From positions 434,001-498,000 of the forward strand of contig NZ_LJHS01000005.1 of NCBI RefSeq assembly GCF_001296045.1: a stretch of DNA of 64,000 nt. The letters are read 5' to 3'. Positions 35,386 to 43,699 of the stretch are shown one piece after another. Position numbers and translations under genes: made by a program. This DNA is from Rhizobium sp. AAP43. GTDB taxonomy: Bacteria; Pseudomonadota; Alphaproteobacteria; Rhizobiales; Rhizobiaceae. The notes under the pieces were generated by a model that did not search any database, had not been told where the DNA came from, and saw only the letters and a program-made list of their open reading frames with translations. The stretch's first letter is position 1. Each line of letters begins with the position of its first letter.

Positions 35386-36486
35386 ATGCAGCGGATTGGC
35401 ATCGGCATCATTGGATGCGGCAATATTTCAAGCACTTATCTTAAAGGCCTCGCGCATTTTCCGATTCTGAAGATCTGCGGCATCGCCGATCTCAATTCAG
35501 ACCTGGCACAGGCGTGTGCGGCCGAGTTCGGGGTCCCGGCCTGCTCGATCGACGCGCTTCATGCCGATCCCGACGTCGCCATCATCGTCAACCTGACGGT
35601 CCCAAAAGCGCATGTCGAAGTGGGGTTGAATGCGCTCGACGCGGGCAAACACGTTTATTCGGAAAAGCCGCTGGGCGTCACATTTGGGGAGGGAAAACGC
35701 CTGCTTGACCGGGCAAATGCACGCGGGCTTCGCGTTGGTTCCGCGCCGGATACATTTCTCGGTGGGGCGCACCAGACGGCCCGCGCTGTGGTCGATGCAG
35801 GGGCCATCGGCCAGCCCATCGGCGGCACGGCCTTCTTCATGTGCCCGGGCCATGAGCGATGGCATCCCAATCCGGATTTCTACTATGAGGCAGGCGGCGG
35901 GCCGATGCTCGACATGGGCCCCTATTACATCACCGACCTCGTCAACCTGCTCGGTCCGGTCGAAAAGGTGGCGGGCTTTGCCACGAAGGTACGCGACGTC
36001 AGGCGCATCGGCAGCGAGCCGCGCCGGGGCGAGGTGATCCCTGTTGATGTGCCGACCCATGTCACGGGCCTGATGTCCTTCGTCAACGGTGCCGTCGTGC
36101 AGATCACGATGAGCTTCGATGTTGCCGGCCATCGCCACACGCCGCTCGAAATCTATGGAACGGATGCAACGCTGATCGTGCCCGATCCCAATCATTTTGG
36201 TGGTGACCTCTTCCTACTGCCGTTGGTTGGCGAGGCCCAGGGCAAACCGGTCGCGCTGCCCTATGCCGAGGGCAACTGGCGCTCGCTCGGCGTGGCCGAC
36301 ATGGCCTTCGCCATCGCCAATAATCGCCCGCACCGGGCCAATGGGGATCTGGCGCTGCATGTGCTGGAAGTCATGGAAGCCTTCCAGACGGCCTCGGACC
36401 GGGGCGAGACGGTTGCCATCACGACGCGCGTCGAGCGGCCAGCGCCGCTTGCCGCATCGCTCATTGACGGCAGCCTCGGCCGCTGA
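35386..36486 (+). CDS. Gfo/Idh/MocA-family oxidoreductase
   Basis: A 366-residue NAD(P)-dependent dehydrogenase, probably acting on a sugar or inositol derivative. The Rossmann motif GIIGCGNISSTYLKGL is at the N-terminus. The catalytic Lys lies in HVYSEKPLGVTFGEGKRL near residue 94, and the C-terminal barrel shows GGGPMLDMGPYYITDLVNLLGPV. It precedes a ThuA-domain gene by 26 bases, a pairing seen in rhizobial sugar-utilisation loci. No transporter genes adjoin it, so the substrate is not given by context. Confidence 0.92.
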   Translation: MQRIGIGIIGCGNISSTYLKGLAHFPILKICGIADLNSDLAQACAAEFGVPACSIDALHADPDVAIIVNLTVPKAHVEVGLNALDAGKHVYSEKPLGVTFGEGKRLLDRANARGLRVGSAPDTFLGGAHQTARAVVDAGAIGQPIGGTAFFMCPGHERWHPNPDFYYEAGGGPMLDMGPYYITDLVNLLGPVEKVAGFATKVRDVRRIGSEPRRGEVIPVDVPTHVTGLMSFVNGAVVQITMSFDVAGHRHTPLEIYGTDATLIVPDPNHFGGDLFLLPLVGEAQGKPVALPYAEGNWRSLGVADMAFAIANNRPHRANGDLALHVLEVMEAFQTASDRGETVAITTRVERPAPLAASLIDGSLGR

Positions 36487-36512
36487 TCCTCATCATGAAC
36501 AGGGATACACAT

Positions 36513-37154
36513 ATGCGTCAGGCTTTGATTTGCTGGGGCGGCTGGGACGGACACCAGCCGCTGGAATGCGCCACACTCGTTGCCGCCATGCTGGAGGTCG
36601 AGGGGTTCTCCGTGCGCGTCGAGCCGGGCACCGAGGCCTTTGCCGATCCTCAGATCCGCGATTACAGCCTCATCGTGCCGATGCTGACGATGACCAAGAT
36701 CGAGAAGCCGGAGATCGAAAATCTCGAACTGGCGATCCGCGGCGGCGTCGGCCTCGCCGGCTTTCACGGCCAGGCCGGCGACAGTTTTCGCGACTGCGTG
36801 CAATACCAATACATGATCGGCGGCCAATGGGTCGCCCATCCCGGCAATATCTATGATTACACGGTCAACATCACGAAGCCCGACGACCCGCTCGTGTCAG
36901 GCATCGGCGATTTTCCCTATCGCTCCGAGCAGTATTACATGCATGTCGACCCGAACAACGAGGTGCTGGCCACAACCACCTTTACCGGTGAACACGATGC
37001 CTGGATCGACGGGCACACGATGCCGGTGGTGTGGAAGCGCCGTCACGGGCAGGGGCGGGTGTTCTACTCCTCACTCGGCCATCAGGCAGCGGAGTTCGAG
37101 GTGCCGCAGATGCGGGAGATTGTGAGGCGGGGGTTGGTGTGGGCGGCTCGGTGA
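36513..37154 (+). CDS. ThuA-domain protein
   Basis: A 213-residue class I glutamine-amidotransferase-like protein of the ThuA (trehalose utilisation) family. Features seen: GGWDGHQPLECATLV at the start, GVGLAGFHGQAGDSFRDCVQYQYMIGGQWVAHPG in the middle and VWKRRHGQGRVFYSSLGH near the end. Rhizobial ThuA acts with the ThuB oxidoreductase in disaccharide (3-keto sugar) metabolism, and here too the partner is an adjacent Gfo/Idh/MocA enzyme. ATG at 36513 follows AGGGA; the in-frame ATG at 36495 has a poorer site. Confidence 0.9.
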   Translation: MRQALICWGGWDGHQPLECATLVAAMLEVEGFSVRVEPGTEAFADPQIRDYSLIVPMLTMTKIEKPEIENLELAIRGGVGLAGFHGQAGDSFRDCVQYQYMIGGQWVAHPGNIYDYTVNITKPDDPLVSGIGDFPYRSEQYYMHVDPNNEVLATTTFTGEHDAWIDGHTMPVVWKRRHGQGRVFYSSLGHQAAEFEVPQMREIVRRGLVWAAR

Positions 37155-37203
37155 GAGGGCCGCCTATATTCGTGCCGCATCCAGAAAGTGTGCTATTCTG
37201 CCA

Positions 37204-37405
37204 TATGACTTCTTTGCGGTTCGACAGCATCAAAACCCGCCCTGTCAAGTTCCCGCCGGCGGGTGGGTGCATCTATTGTGGGGCCGCCGACGTTGATTTT
37301 AAGAAGGAACCAATTCTTCCATTCGGAATTGCCCACAACTCGTTAGTTTCTCCGGCTTCTAGCCGCGCCGCTTACGAAAAAGGTGACGTGCGGTATCGAA
37401 AATGA
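37204..37405 (+). pseudogene. Truncated HNH_5-type endonuclease remnant
   Basis: A 66-residue open frame with a zinc-knuckle start, GGCIYCGAADVDF, followed by KEPILPFGIAHNSLVSPASS. Intact proteins of the HNH_5 group read roughly C-x-x-C ... E-H-x-x-P-x-x-x-G-x-N in this region; here the first HNH histidine position holds Pro and the frame stops before the second Cys pair. The rest of the gene is missing. It sits just where the neighbouring composition changes, so it is probably debris of an insertion event. Confidence 0.55.
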
Positions 37406-37430
37406 CGTGCTCGGCCAACAATTAGCTGAC

Positions 37431-38099
37431 CTAGTGAGCTTTTTTGCCGAAAAGTCTAAAAAGAAGCCGTTTCAGGCCGCGAGGCGGTTTGGTAAGTGAG
37501 CGCGCAAGAGTCTTGCGGTGATGTTCTGGCATGGCTGGAAAATTGCCCCGCAGCTTTGTCTGCAAGTGGTCGACACATGTGTCAACATCCCAAAAGGGAA
37601 GGTCATCGAGGATCTCCGGAGCATAACGCCACCACTGAAGTTCTAAGAGATTGGCTATGGTAGCTGCAGGAAACCGATGTTTGATTGCTTGGGCGGGAAC
37701 GCCACCCACAACAGCGTAGCTCTGCACATTCTTCGTCACGACTGCACCGGCACCGATGACAGCGCCATCGCCGACAGTGACACCTTCAAGGATTACGACA
37801 TTGTCTCCGATCCATACATCATTGCCGATCTTGGTAAGGCTTCGATTGTTTTCTGTGCGCCCATAGCTTTTCCCCTTGTCGCGGTAGCCTACCGGATGCG
37901 CGGTTAGCCAGTCAGCGGGGTGCAGCGAGGCTCCGATGGTGCAGCGGCGGCCGATCGAGCAGTAACGTCCAATGCTGGTATTGGGACGAATGACGCTCTG
38001 GTTTGCATATGTTGCGTACCCGATCCTGATGTTTCCACCCACTGTGCACCCATCAAGATAAACCTCGTCTTCAACAAACACATAAGCCGGCACTGACAT
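37431..38099 (-). CDS. CatB/Vat-type hexapeptide-repeat acetyltransferase
   Basis: A 222-residue left-handed beta-helix acyltransferase. Hexapeptide repeats run from ~10 to ~150 (VYLDGCTVGGNIRIGYATYANQ, SIGRYCSIGRRCTIGASLH, IGDNVVILEGVTVGDGAVIGAGAVV). The His in GASLHPADWLTAHPVGY aligns with the catalytic region of xenobiotic acetyltransferases. The C-terminus is basic. The group includes chloramphenicol and streptogramin acetyltransferases but also many polysaccharide O-acetyltransferases; the neighbouring FkbM gene favours the latter. ATG at 38099 follows AGGGGGA. Codon use is visibly less GC-rich than in neighbours. Confidence 0.82.
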   Translation of the reverse strand: MSVPAYVFVEDEVYLDGCTVGGNIRIGYATYANQSVIRPNTSIGRYCSIGRRCTIGASLHPADWLTAHPVGYRDKGKSYGRTENNRSLTKIGNDVWIGDNVVILEGVTVGDGAVIGAGAVVTKNVQSYAVVGGVPAQAIKHRFPAATIANLLELQWWRYAPEILDDLPFWDVDTCVDHLQTKLRGNFPAMPEHHRKTLARSLTKPPRGLKRLLFRLFGKKAH

Positions 38100-38333
38100 T
38101 CCCCCTGCTGATGATCGGAATACCGCGGAACTGTGTTCCGAACCGCCTACCTTCCGCCCCATTCCGCATATGCCGGATGGTAGGCCCAACTGCAAGCTGT
38201 GCTTGTGGAGCGAGCGTGGCAGACCAGCGGCAAGTGGTTGTGTATTTTAGGCCAAAGAGCACCGGTTTCTGAGCTGAGTTTTCTGTCTTGTTTGTCAAAA
38301 TTGCTTCACCTGTCGGTAAAGTTGTGCGACTAG

Positions 38334-39149
38334 ATGAGAGCGTTTATCGGTTGCGTGAGGGCATCTATGGGTATTCGAACGTGGTTGGGACTGAAAAAGA
38401 AGAATAACATTTATGAGCGCATGCAAACTGCGCCTGAAGCTGCGACCGTCACTTATGAGGGAATCCGACTACAGGTTTCGCCAAGGACCAGCCCAATCGA
38501 TATGAGGCTCTACGAGGGGAGCGACTACGAGCGAGATGTCAAGAAAGTAATCGTTGACAATCTCACACCTGGTGCAGTGGCCGTTGACGTCGGAGCGCAT
38601 TGTGGTCACCACACGGCATCAATGTTGCGTGCTGTTGGCGCCATAGGCACTGTCATTGCGATCGAGCCAGAGCCGGAACGCTTTTCGTTGCTGCAGCAAT
38701 CTTTCGGTCCATTCAAGAACGTGCATCTGTTTCAAGCAGGACTGTCTTCCCAAGAGGGAGTTGCATCTCTGTATAGCGAGGTCGGGGTATCTGCTAAAAT
38801 TGTTGATGCCCGGGCTGACCACACCACTCAAGTGAATATGACTTCTCTCCCTGTCATCATGGAGCAGTGTAAGATCGCCCAAATCGACCTCTTGAAGATG
38901 GATATTGAGGGACACGAGTGTGAGGCCATAGTCGGCCTTGCTCCAGTCATCAGGCAAATCAAGGCGATGGTCATCGAGATACATACAGAGATGATCAGAG
39001 AGCAGTACGGAGAGCGGAAGCTTGACGAAATGCTGGACATCCTAGCTGTCTATCCGAAGGTGATTGACCTCCGTACAGGTAGACGGTTGGCCAGCTTGGC
39101 GAAAAAAGTAAAGAGGAAGGATCGCAGACAGGTCCTGCTCACATTTTAA
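38334..39149 (+). CDS. FkbM-family methyltransferase
   Basis: A 271-residue SAM-dependent methyltransferase. The SAM-binding motif VAVDVGAHCGHHTASML is at ~82-98, the acidic ribose-binding strand VIAIEPEPERFSLLQQ at ~110, and the FkbM C-terminal motif IDLLKMDIEGHECEAIVGLAP at ~180. FkbM enzymes O-methylate sugars or polyketides. It diverges from the acetyltransferase gene, with which it shares a 234-base AT-richer gap and low-GC codon use. The start may be 38334 or 38367 (MGIRTWLGL). No glycosyltransferase lies nearby to indicate the acceptor. Confidence 0.85.
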   Translation: MRAFIGCVRASMGIRTWLGLKKKNNIYERMQTAPEAATVTYEGIRLQVSPRTSPIDMRLYEGSDYERDVKKVIVDNLTPGAVAVDVGAHCGHHTASMLRAVGAIGTVIAIEPEPERFSLLQQSFGPFKNVHLFQAGLSSQEGVASLYSEVGVSAKIVDARADHTTQVNMTSLPVIMEQCKIAQIDLLKMDIEGHECEAIVGLAPVIRQIKAMVIEIHTEMIREQYGERKLDEMLDILAVYPKVIDLRTGRRLASLAKKVKRKDRRQVLLTF

Positions 39150-39375
39150 AAGCAGTGGGCTCCGCGCCAGCCGCAGTGCTGGTGCCGGCCGTGCGGTCGT
39201 TTCCAGCCCTTGTTGCTTTTAGGTTTGCCCATGTCGGCTACCTAAAGCGCAGATCTGTCCGGTCAATACTGATATCGGATAGGCGATCTCTTCAACGGTG
39301 GTTTGAGAGCACTCTGAAGCGATACTGACACAACCTCAGAGAAAACGATTTTTCCCAGTTTTCGCTGTCAAAATG

Positions 39376-39402
39376 TGAACCGCGCCGGGTTTGCCGGAGG
39401 CT
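39376..39402 (+). repeat. Left inverted repeat of the IS3-family element
   Basis: 27 bases identical to the reverse complement of 40670-40696, beginning with the TGA typical of IS3 termini. Confidence 0.92.
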
Positions 39403-39428
39403 CCAACTTTTGAGAAAGTGGAGTCATC

Positions 39429-39755
39429 ATGAGCAAGACAACGAACAAGTTTTCACCTGAATTCCGTCAACGTGCCATTCGTATGGTGCTGGATCACGAA
39501 GCAGAACATCCGTCGAGGTGGGCTGCCGTTTCATCAATCGCGGCCAAGATCGGCTGCTCGCCAGCCACGCTGCATGATTGGGTGAAGAAGACGGAGGTCG
39601 ACAGCGGCAAACGAGCAGGTCTTCCGAGCGATGTGGCCGAGAAGATGAAGGCTCTGGAGCGGGAGAACCGCGAGCTTCGTCAAGCCAACGAGATTTTGCG
39701 CAAGGCGTCTGCTTATTTCGCGATGGCGGAGCTCGACCGCCCCTTCAAACGATGA
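39429..39755 (+). CDS. IS3-family transposase OrfA
   Basis: A 108-residue helix-turn-helix protein that recognises the element ends. It begins [22 protein letters not shown], has the HTH segment [16 protein letters not shown] at ~40-55, and ends in a leucine-zipper-like coiled coil [19 protein letters not shown]. Its TGA overlaps the ATG of orfB. A fused OrfAB protein made by -1 frameshifting is the active transposase in most IS3 elements. Confidence 0.92.
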   Translation: MSKTTNKFSPEFRQRAIRMVLDHEAEHPSRWAAVSSIAAKIGCSPATLHDWVKKTEVDSGKRAGLPSDVAEKMKALERENRELRQANEILRKASAYFAMAELDRPFKR

Positions 39756-40657
39756 TCTCGTTCATTGACGAACACCGTGGTGTGTTTGGGGTCGAGTCGA
39801 TCTGCAGGCTTTTGCCGATTGCCCCATCAACCTATTACGAGAACATTGCCAAGCGCACGGACGTGGATCGCCTGTCGATCCGCGCCCGCAGCGATATCGG
39901 CCTGAAGATCGAGATACGTCGTGTCTTCGAACAGAACTTCCGCGTCTATGGCGTTCGCAAGGTCTGGCGGCAACTGAAGCGTGAAGGCTTTATCGTCGCC
40001 CGCTGCACTGTCGCCAGGCTTATGAGGTCGATGAGCCTGCAGGGGATCATTCGAGGAAAGCCGGTCCGCACGACATTCCCGGACAAAACGGCTCCGAGCC
40101 CGCTCGACCGGTTGAACCGCCAGTTCAAAGCCCCAGCACCAAACAGGCTGTGGGTTTCGGACTTTACCTATGTCGCCACCTGGCAGGGTTTCGTCTACGT
40201 GGCCTTTGTCATCGACGTCTTCGCTCGTCGCATCGTCGGCTGGCGGGCAAGCCGGACAGCACATGCGAGCTTCGTCCTCGATGCGCTGGAGCAGGCACTT
40301 CATAATCGGCGTCCCGCTCATGGCGGCGGCCTCGTGCATCACTCGGATCGCGGCGTTCAATACGTGTCTATTCGGTATTCCGAGCGATTGGCGGAAGCTG
40401 GCATCGAGCCGTCTGTCGGAAGCGTCGGCGACAGTTATGATAATGCCCTCGCCGAAACGATCAACGGTCTCTACAAGGCCGAGCTCATTCATCGGCGTGG
40501 ACCATGGCGCAGCTTCGAGGCGGTGGAACTCGCCACCCTGGAATGGGTCGATTGGTTCAATCATCGACGCCTTTTGGAGCCTATCGGGAATATACCGCCA
40601 GCCGAAGCCGAGGACAGGTATTACGCCATGCTGGACGAAGCAGCTATGGCGGCATAA
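39752..40657 (+). CDS. IS3-family transposase OrfB (DDE integrase core)
   Basis: A 301-residue catalytic part. The HTH_21-like N-terminus ([17 protein letters not shown]) is followed by the rve core with the DDE triad: Asp in [12 protein letters not shown], Asp in [13 protein letters not shown] and Glu in [16 protein letters not shown]. The reading frame is -1 relative to orfA and is open upstream of its ATG, as needed for a frameshifted OrfAB. I do not see a classic A-rich slippery heptamer near the overlap. Confidence 0.92.
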   Translation: MISFIDEHRGVFGVESICRLLPIAPSTYYENIAKRTDVDRLSIRARSDIGLKIEIRRVFEQNFRVYGVRKVWRQLKREGFIVARCTVARLMRSMSLQGIIRGKPVRTTFPDKTAPSPLDRLNRQFKAPAPNRLWVSDFTYVATWQGFVYVAFVIDVFARRIVGWRASRTAHASFVLDALEQALHNRRPAHGGGLVHHSDRGVQYVSIRYSERLAEAGIEPSVGSVGDSYDNALAETINGLYKAELIHRRGPWRSFEAVELATLEWVDWFNHRRLLEPIGNIPPAEAEDRYYAMLDEAAMAA

Positions 40658-40669
40658 CTTAAACGAGAT

Positions 40670-40696
40670 AGCCTCCGGCAAACCCGGCGCGGTTCA
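40670..40696 (-). repeat. Right inverted repeat of the IS3-family element
   Basis: 27-base perfect reverse complement of the left end, followed by the ATG target duplication. Confidence 0.92.
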
Positions 40697-40767
40697 ATGC
40701 CAGTTATCCGCGACCATTCAGACGCTTCAAATCAAAGTTGCTTTCAGTTCTCTATTGAGAATTGTTT

Positions 40768-40844
40768 TGGTAGCGGGAGGCGGACTTGAACCGCCGACCT
40801 TGGGGTTATGAATCCCACGCTCTAACCACCTGAGCTATCCCGCC
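40768..40844 (-). tRNA. tRNA-Met(CAU)
   Basis: A 77-nt cloverleaf with encoded CCA. Acceptor GGCGGGA pairs with TCCCGCT; the D arm is GCTC/GAGC; the anticodon stem TGGGA/CCCCA holds loop TTCATAA (anticodon CAU); the T arm is GGCGG-TTCAAGT-CCGCC. Stem sequences and the G1-U72 pair fit elongator tRNA-Met better than initiator tRNA (which has a C1-A72 mismatch); tRNA-Ile(CAU) cannot be fully excluded. It marks the right edge of the low-GC segment. Confidence 0.95.
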
Positions 40845-41005
40845 ACACATCGGATCCTCTGGGCCCTGAGGCCGTCGCCGTCCGAAGCGATGGGCGGCTT
40901 ATAAGGCGAGGGTCCGATCAAAGTCAAGCGCGGTTCTGTCAAAATCCACGTGGGTTTTCGCTGGTTTGCCCGCTAGTCTGAAGGCGGGGCCAGAAGCGTG
41001 TGTCT

Positions 41006-42202
41006 TCAGGCGGCCACGGGGCTGGCGAGAAGGGCTTTCAGCGAGGCCTCGGCCTCGCTTGAGCGCTCGGAACGCTCGATGAAGCCGCCGCCATAGACGC
41101 GGGCGTCGGCACCGGTTGCGGAATAGAGCACGCAGGCCTGGCCGGGGGCGACGCCGGCTTCGCCGATTTCGAGGTCGACATAGACACCGCGCTCGTCGGC
41201 ATGCAGCACGGCAGGTGTCGGCGGGCGGGTGGAGCGCACCTTGGCGAAGCAGGCAAGGCCTTCGGCGGCTTCCTCGGCGAGCGTCAGGTCGCCCAGCCAG
41301 TTGATGTCGCGCAGATAGACGCGGTGGGTCTCCAGCGCTTCCTTCGGGCCGACGATGACCCGGCGCGAGCGAGCGTCGAGATAGATGACGTAGAGCGGTT
41401 CGCCCGTGGCGACGCCCAGACCCTTACGCTGGCCGATCGTGTAATGCAGGATGCCTTCGTGGTTGCCCAGCACCCGGCCGTCGAGATGGACGATGTCACC
41501 GGCCAAAGCCGCATTCGGCTTCAGCTTGTTGATCACGTCGGCATATTTGCCCTGCGGCACGAAACAGATGTCCTGGCTGTCGGCCTTCTGGGCAACGACG
41601 AGGCCCATGTCTTCGGCAAGCACGCGTACTTCCGCCTTTGACATGGCACCGAGCGGGAAGCGCAGATAGTCGATCTGCTCCTGCGTGGTGGCAAAGAGGA
41701 AGTAGCTCTGGTCGCGCTCGCTATCGATCGGGCGGAAGAGGGCGCGGTGGCCTGGGTCATTGGCGAGCGGCACCGACTTGGAGCGGATGTAATGGCCGGT
41801 TGCCAGCGCATCGGCGCCGAGTTCTCGTGCGGTCGCCAGGAGATCGGCGAACTTGACCGTCTGGTTGCAGGCAACGCAGGGGATTGGCGTTTCGCCGGCC
41901 ACATAGCTTTCCATGAACGGGTTGATCACGGTGTCGCGGAAGCGCTGTTCGTAATCCAGCACGTAATGGGGAATGCCGAGCGTTTCGCAAACGCGGCGGG
42001 CGTCGTCGATATCCTGTCCGGCGCAGCAGGAACCGGCGCGGTGAACGGCGGCGCCATGGTCGTAAAGCTGCAAGGTGATGCCGAGGACATCATAGCCCTC
42101 GCGCTTCAGGATGCCGGCCACGACAGACGAATCCACGCCGCCCGACATGGCGACGACGACGCGCGTATCTTCCGGTCTCTTGTCAAAATCCAGCGTGTTC
42201 AA
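41006..42202 (-). CDS. mnmA: tRNA-specific 2-thiouridylase MnmA
   Basis: MnmA thiolates U34 of tRNAs for Lys, Glu and Gln in the cytoplasm. The 398-residue enzyme has the PP-loop [18 protein letters not shown] near residue 18, the first catalytic Cys in [17 protein letters not shown] near 112, and the second Cys in [15 protein letters not shown] near 210. The family motif [13 protein letters not shown] is present. It stands alone between tRNA-Met and a divergent epimerase gene. Confidence 0.97.
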   Translation of the reverse strand: MNTLDFDKRPEDTRVVVAMSGGVDSSVVAGILKREGYDVLGITLQLYDHGAAVHRAGSCCAGQDIDDARRVCETLGIPHYVLDYEQRFRDTVINPFMESYVAGETPIPCVACNQTVKFADLLATARELGADALATGHYIRSKSVPLANDPGHRALFRPIDSERDQSYFLFATTQEQIDYLRFPLGAMSKAEVRVLAEDMGLVVAQKADSQDICFVPQGKYADVINKLKPNAALAGDIVHLDGRVLGNHEGILHYTIGQRKGLGVATGEPLYVIYLDARSRRVIVGPKEALETHRVYLRDINWLGDLTLAEEAAEGLACFAKVRSTRPPTPAVLHADERGVYVDLEIGEAGVAPGQACVLYSATGADARVYGGGFIERSERSSEAEASLKALLASPVAA

Positions 42203-42387
42203 GGGCTTCGTCTCTGTACTTCATGTGACCGTTTCGTGATCCCCGAATCTGAGGGATCTGGGCAAGGTTTTCTGGCGTTTCCGCCTGCTGCCGGTACTGG
42301 TCCTGTTGTTGACGGATATAGAAAGGATTGCTTGTTCGTGCAAGAGCAGCGATTCGCGCGGGCACGTGCAGCAAAGGAGGTTTCGAT

Positions 42388-43371
42388 ATGCCGGTTGAGA
42401 TGATTGTCACGCCTGAGAGCTTTCCGATTGCCGGCAGCTTTACCATCTCGCGCGGCTCGAAAACCGAGGCGAAGGTGGTCACGGTCAGGCTGACGGATGG
42501 GGTGCATGTGGGGCAGGGCGAATGCGTGCCCTATGCGCGCTATGGAGAAACAGTAGAGAGCGTCGTCGAGGTGCTTCGGTCGCTCGTGCAGGAGGTGCGC
42601 CAAGGACTGGACCGGGCAGGGCTGCAGACACGGCTCAAACCCGGGGCGGCGCGCAATGCGCTCGACTGCGCTTTCCATGATCTCGAAGCCAAGCGGGCGG
42701 GTATGCCGGTCTGGCAACTTTTGAAGTTACCAGAGCCGAAGCCGCTCTCGGTCACCTATACGCTGTCGCTCGGCACGCCTGACAGTATGAAGGCCGCTGC
42801 GGAGAAGGAGGCTCATAGACCGCTGTTGAAGGTGAAGCTCGGCGGCGAGGGTGACGTTGAGCGCATCCAGGCTGTACGATCCGGTGCGCCGCGCTCGGCG
42901 ATCATTGTCGATGCCAATGAGGGCTGGACGCTTGATCAATACAAGGCGTTGGCCCCGGTGTTTCTCGATCTCGGCGTGCAGCTGGTCGAGCAGCCGTTCC
43001 CGGCAGGCGCGGATGACGCGCTTCTGGGGGTGGACCGCGTGCTGCCTGTCTGTGCCGATGAGAGCTGTCACGACACGGCATCGCTCGCCGCCCTCAAGAG
43101 CAAGTATGATGCCGTCAACATCAAGCTCGACAAGACCGGCGGGCTGACGGAAGCGCTTGCCATGCGCGATGCGGCTGTTGAGGCTGGCTTCGAGATCATG
43201 GTTGGCTGCATGGTCGGCACATCGCTGGCCATGGCTCCGGCTTTCCTGATTGGCCAGGGGGCGGTTTTCGTTGATCTCGACGGGCCGCTGCTTCTGGCGC
43301 GCGACCGCGAGCCGGCGATTGCCTATGACGGGGCCATCATGCCAGTGCCGCCGCGGGCGCTTTGGGGGTGA
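42388..43371 (+). CDS. Enolase-superfamily racemase/epimerase (DgcA or L-Ala-D/L-Glu epimerase type)
   Basis: A 327-residue member of the muconate-lactonising subgroup. The N-terminal PIAGSFTISRGSKTEAKVV, the first catalytic Lys in LLKVKLGGEGDVE, metal ligands in AIIVDANEGW, LVEQPFP and CADESCHD, and the second Lys in VNIKLDKTGG are all present. The start sequence is close to proteins annotated N-acetyl-D-glutamate racemase DgcA; dipeptide epimerase is the alternative. The usual DgcN partner gene is not adjacent. ATG at 42388 follows AAAGGAGG. Confidence 0.85.
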   Translation: MPVEMIVTPESFPIAGSFTISRGSKTEAKVVTVRLTDGVHVGQGECVPYARYGETVESVVEVLRSLVQEVRQGLDRAGLQTRLKPGAARNALDCAFHDLEAKRAGMPVWQLLKLPEPKPLSVTYTLSLGTPDSMKAAAEKEAHRPLLKVKLGGEGDVERIQAVRSGAPRSAIIVDANEGWTLDQYKALAPVFLDLGVQLVEQPFPAGADDALLGVDRVLPVCADESCHDTASLAALKSKYDAVNIKLDKTGGLTEALAMRDAAVEAGFEIMVGCMVGTSLAMAPAFLIGQGAVFVDLDGPLLLARDREPAIAYDGAIMPVPPRALWG

Positions 43372-43380
43372 ATCGGAAGG

Positions 43381-43674
43381 AAGTCCCCTCCCCACAAGGG
43401 GGAGGGCTTAACCCAGCCTCGCCCCCTGAGGCTCAAATTGTCTTCTTTGCCATCGGCGGGAGGCTCTCTGTGTTCAAGCTGGCGGAAGGTATCCGCGTGC
43501 CGTCTCCCCCTCTGGCCTCCTGAGTTTGTCGAAGGGCGGCCATCTCCCCCACAAGGGGGGAGAAGACTCGCGGATGCCCTTCCGCACGTGAAAAAGGCTT
43601 TGATGTATTCGAGGTGAAAAGGGTGGTGCCGGGTTAAGCCCTCCCCCTTGTGGGGAGGGTTTGGGAGGGGACTT
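43381..43674. repeat. ~294-bp palindromic intergenic element (RIME-like)
   Basis: The 328-base gap between the epimerase and the spermidine-synthase-like gene is filled by a nested inverted repeat. The outer arms AAGTCCCCTCCC...GGGCTTAACCC at 43381-43414 and 43631-43674 are complementary except for a 10-base insertion. Inner arms around 43481-43511 and 43556-43587 (GCGGAAGG-TATCCGCG against CGCGGATGCCCTTCCGC) also pair. It resembles the repeated intergenic elements of rhizobia. As RNA it would form one long branched hairpin and could stop transcription from either side. Confidence 0.75.
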
Positions 43675-43699
43675 TCTACCTGAAAAGAGCTCTTGCCCT

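Larger units (their letters stand above)
39376..40696 (+). mobile_element. Complete IS3-family insertion sequence
   Basis: A 1321-bp element bounded by 27-bp perfect inverted repeats (39376-39402 and 40670-40696) that begin TGAACCGCGCCGGGTTTGCC. The trinucleotide ATG flanks both ends (39373-39375 and 40697-40699) and is the likely target duplication. It contains overlapping orfA and orfB in the -1 arrangement of the IS3 family. All catalytic motifs are intact, so the copy may be active. It lies 71 bases from a tRNA-Met gene. Confidence 0.93.

Noticed and set aside
37155-37210. Second copy of the tRNA-Met 3' end (attachment site) at the left edge of the low-GC patch
   Set aside because: I looked for a repeat of the tRNA 3' end (GGCGGTTCAAGTCCGCC or TCCCGCTACCA) near the ThuA stop and found none, so a direct-repeat-bounded island is not supported.
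40768-40844. Initiator tRNA-fMet
   Set aside because: The acceptor begins with a G-U pair rather than the C-A mismatch of initiators, and the anticodon stem lacks the three consecutive G-C pairs of initiators.
43381-43674. CRISPR-like array of CTCCCCCACAAGGGGG units
   Set aside because: The units are irregularly spaced, inverted and few; there are no uniform spacers and no cas genes. A palindromic intergenic element explains it better.
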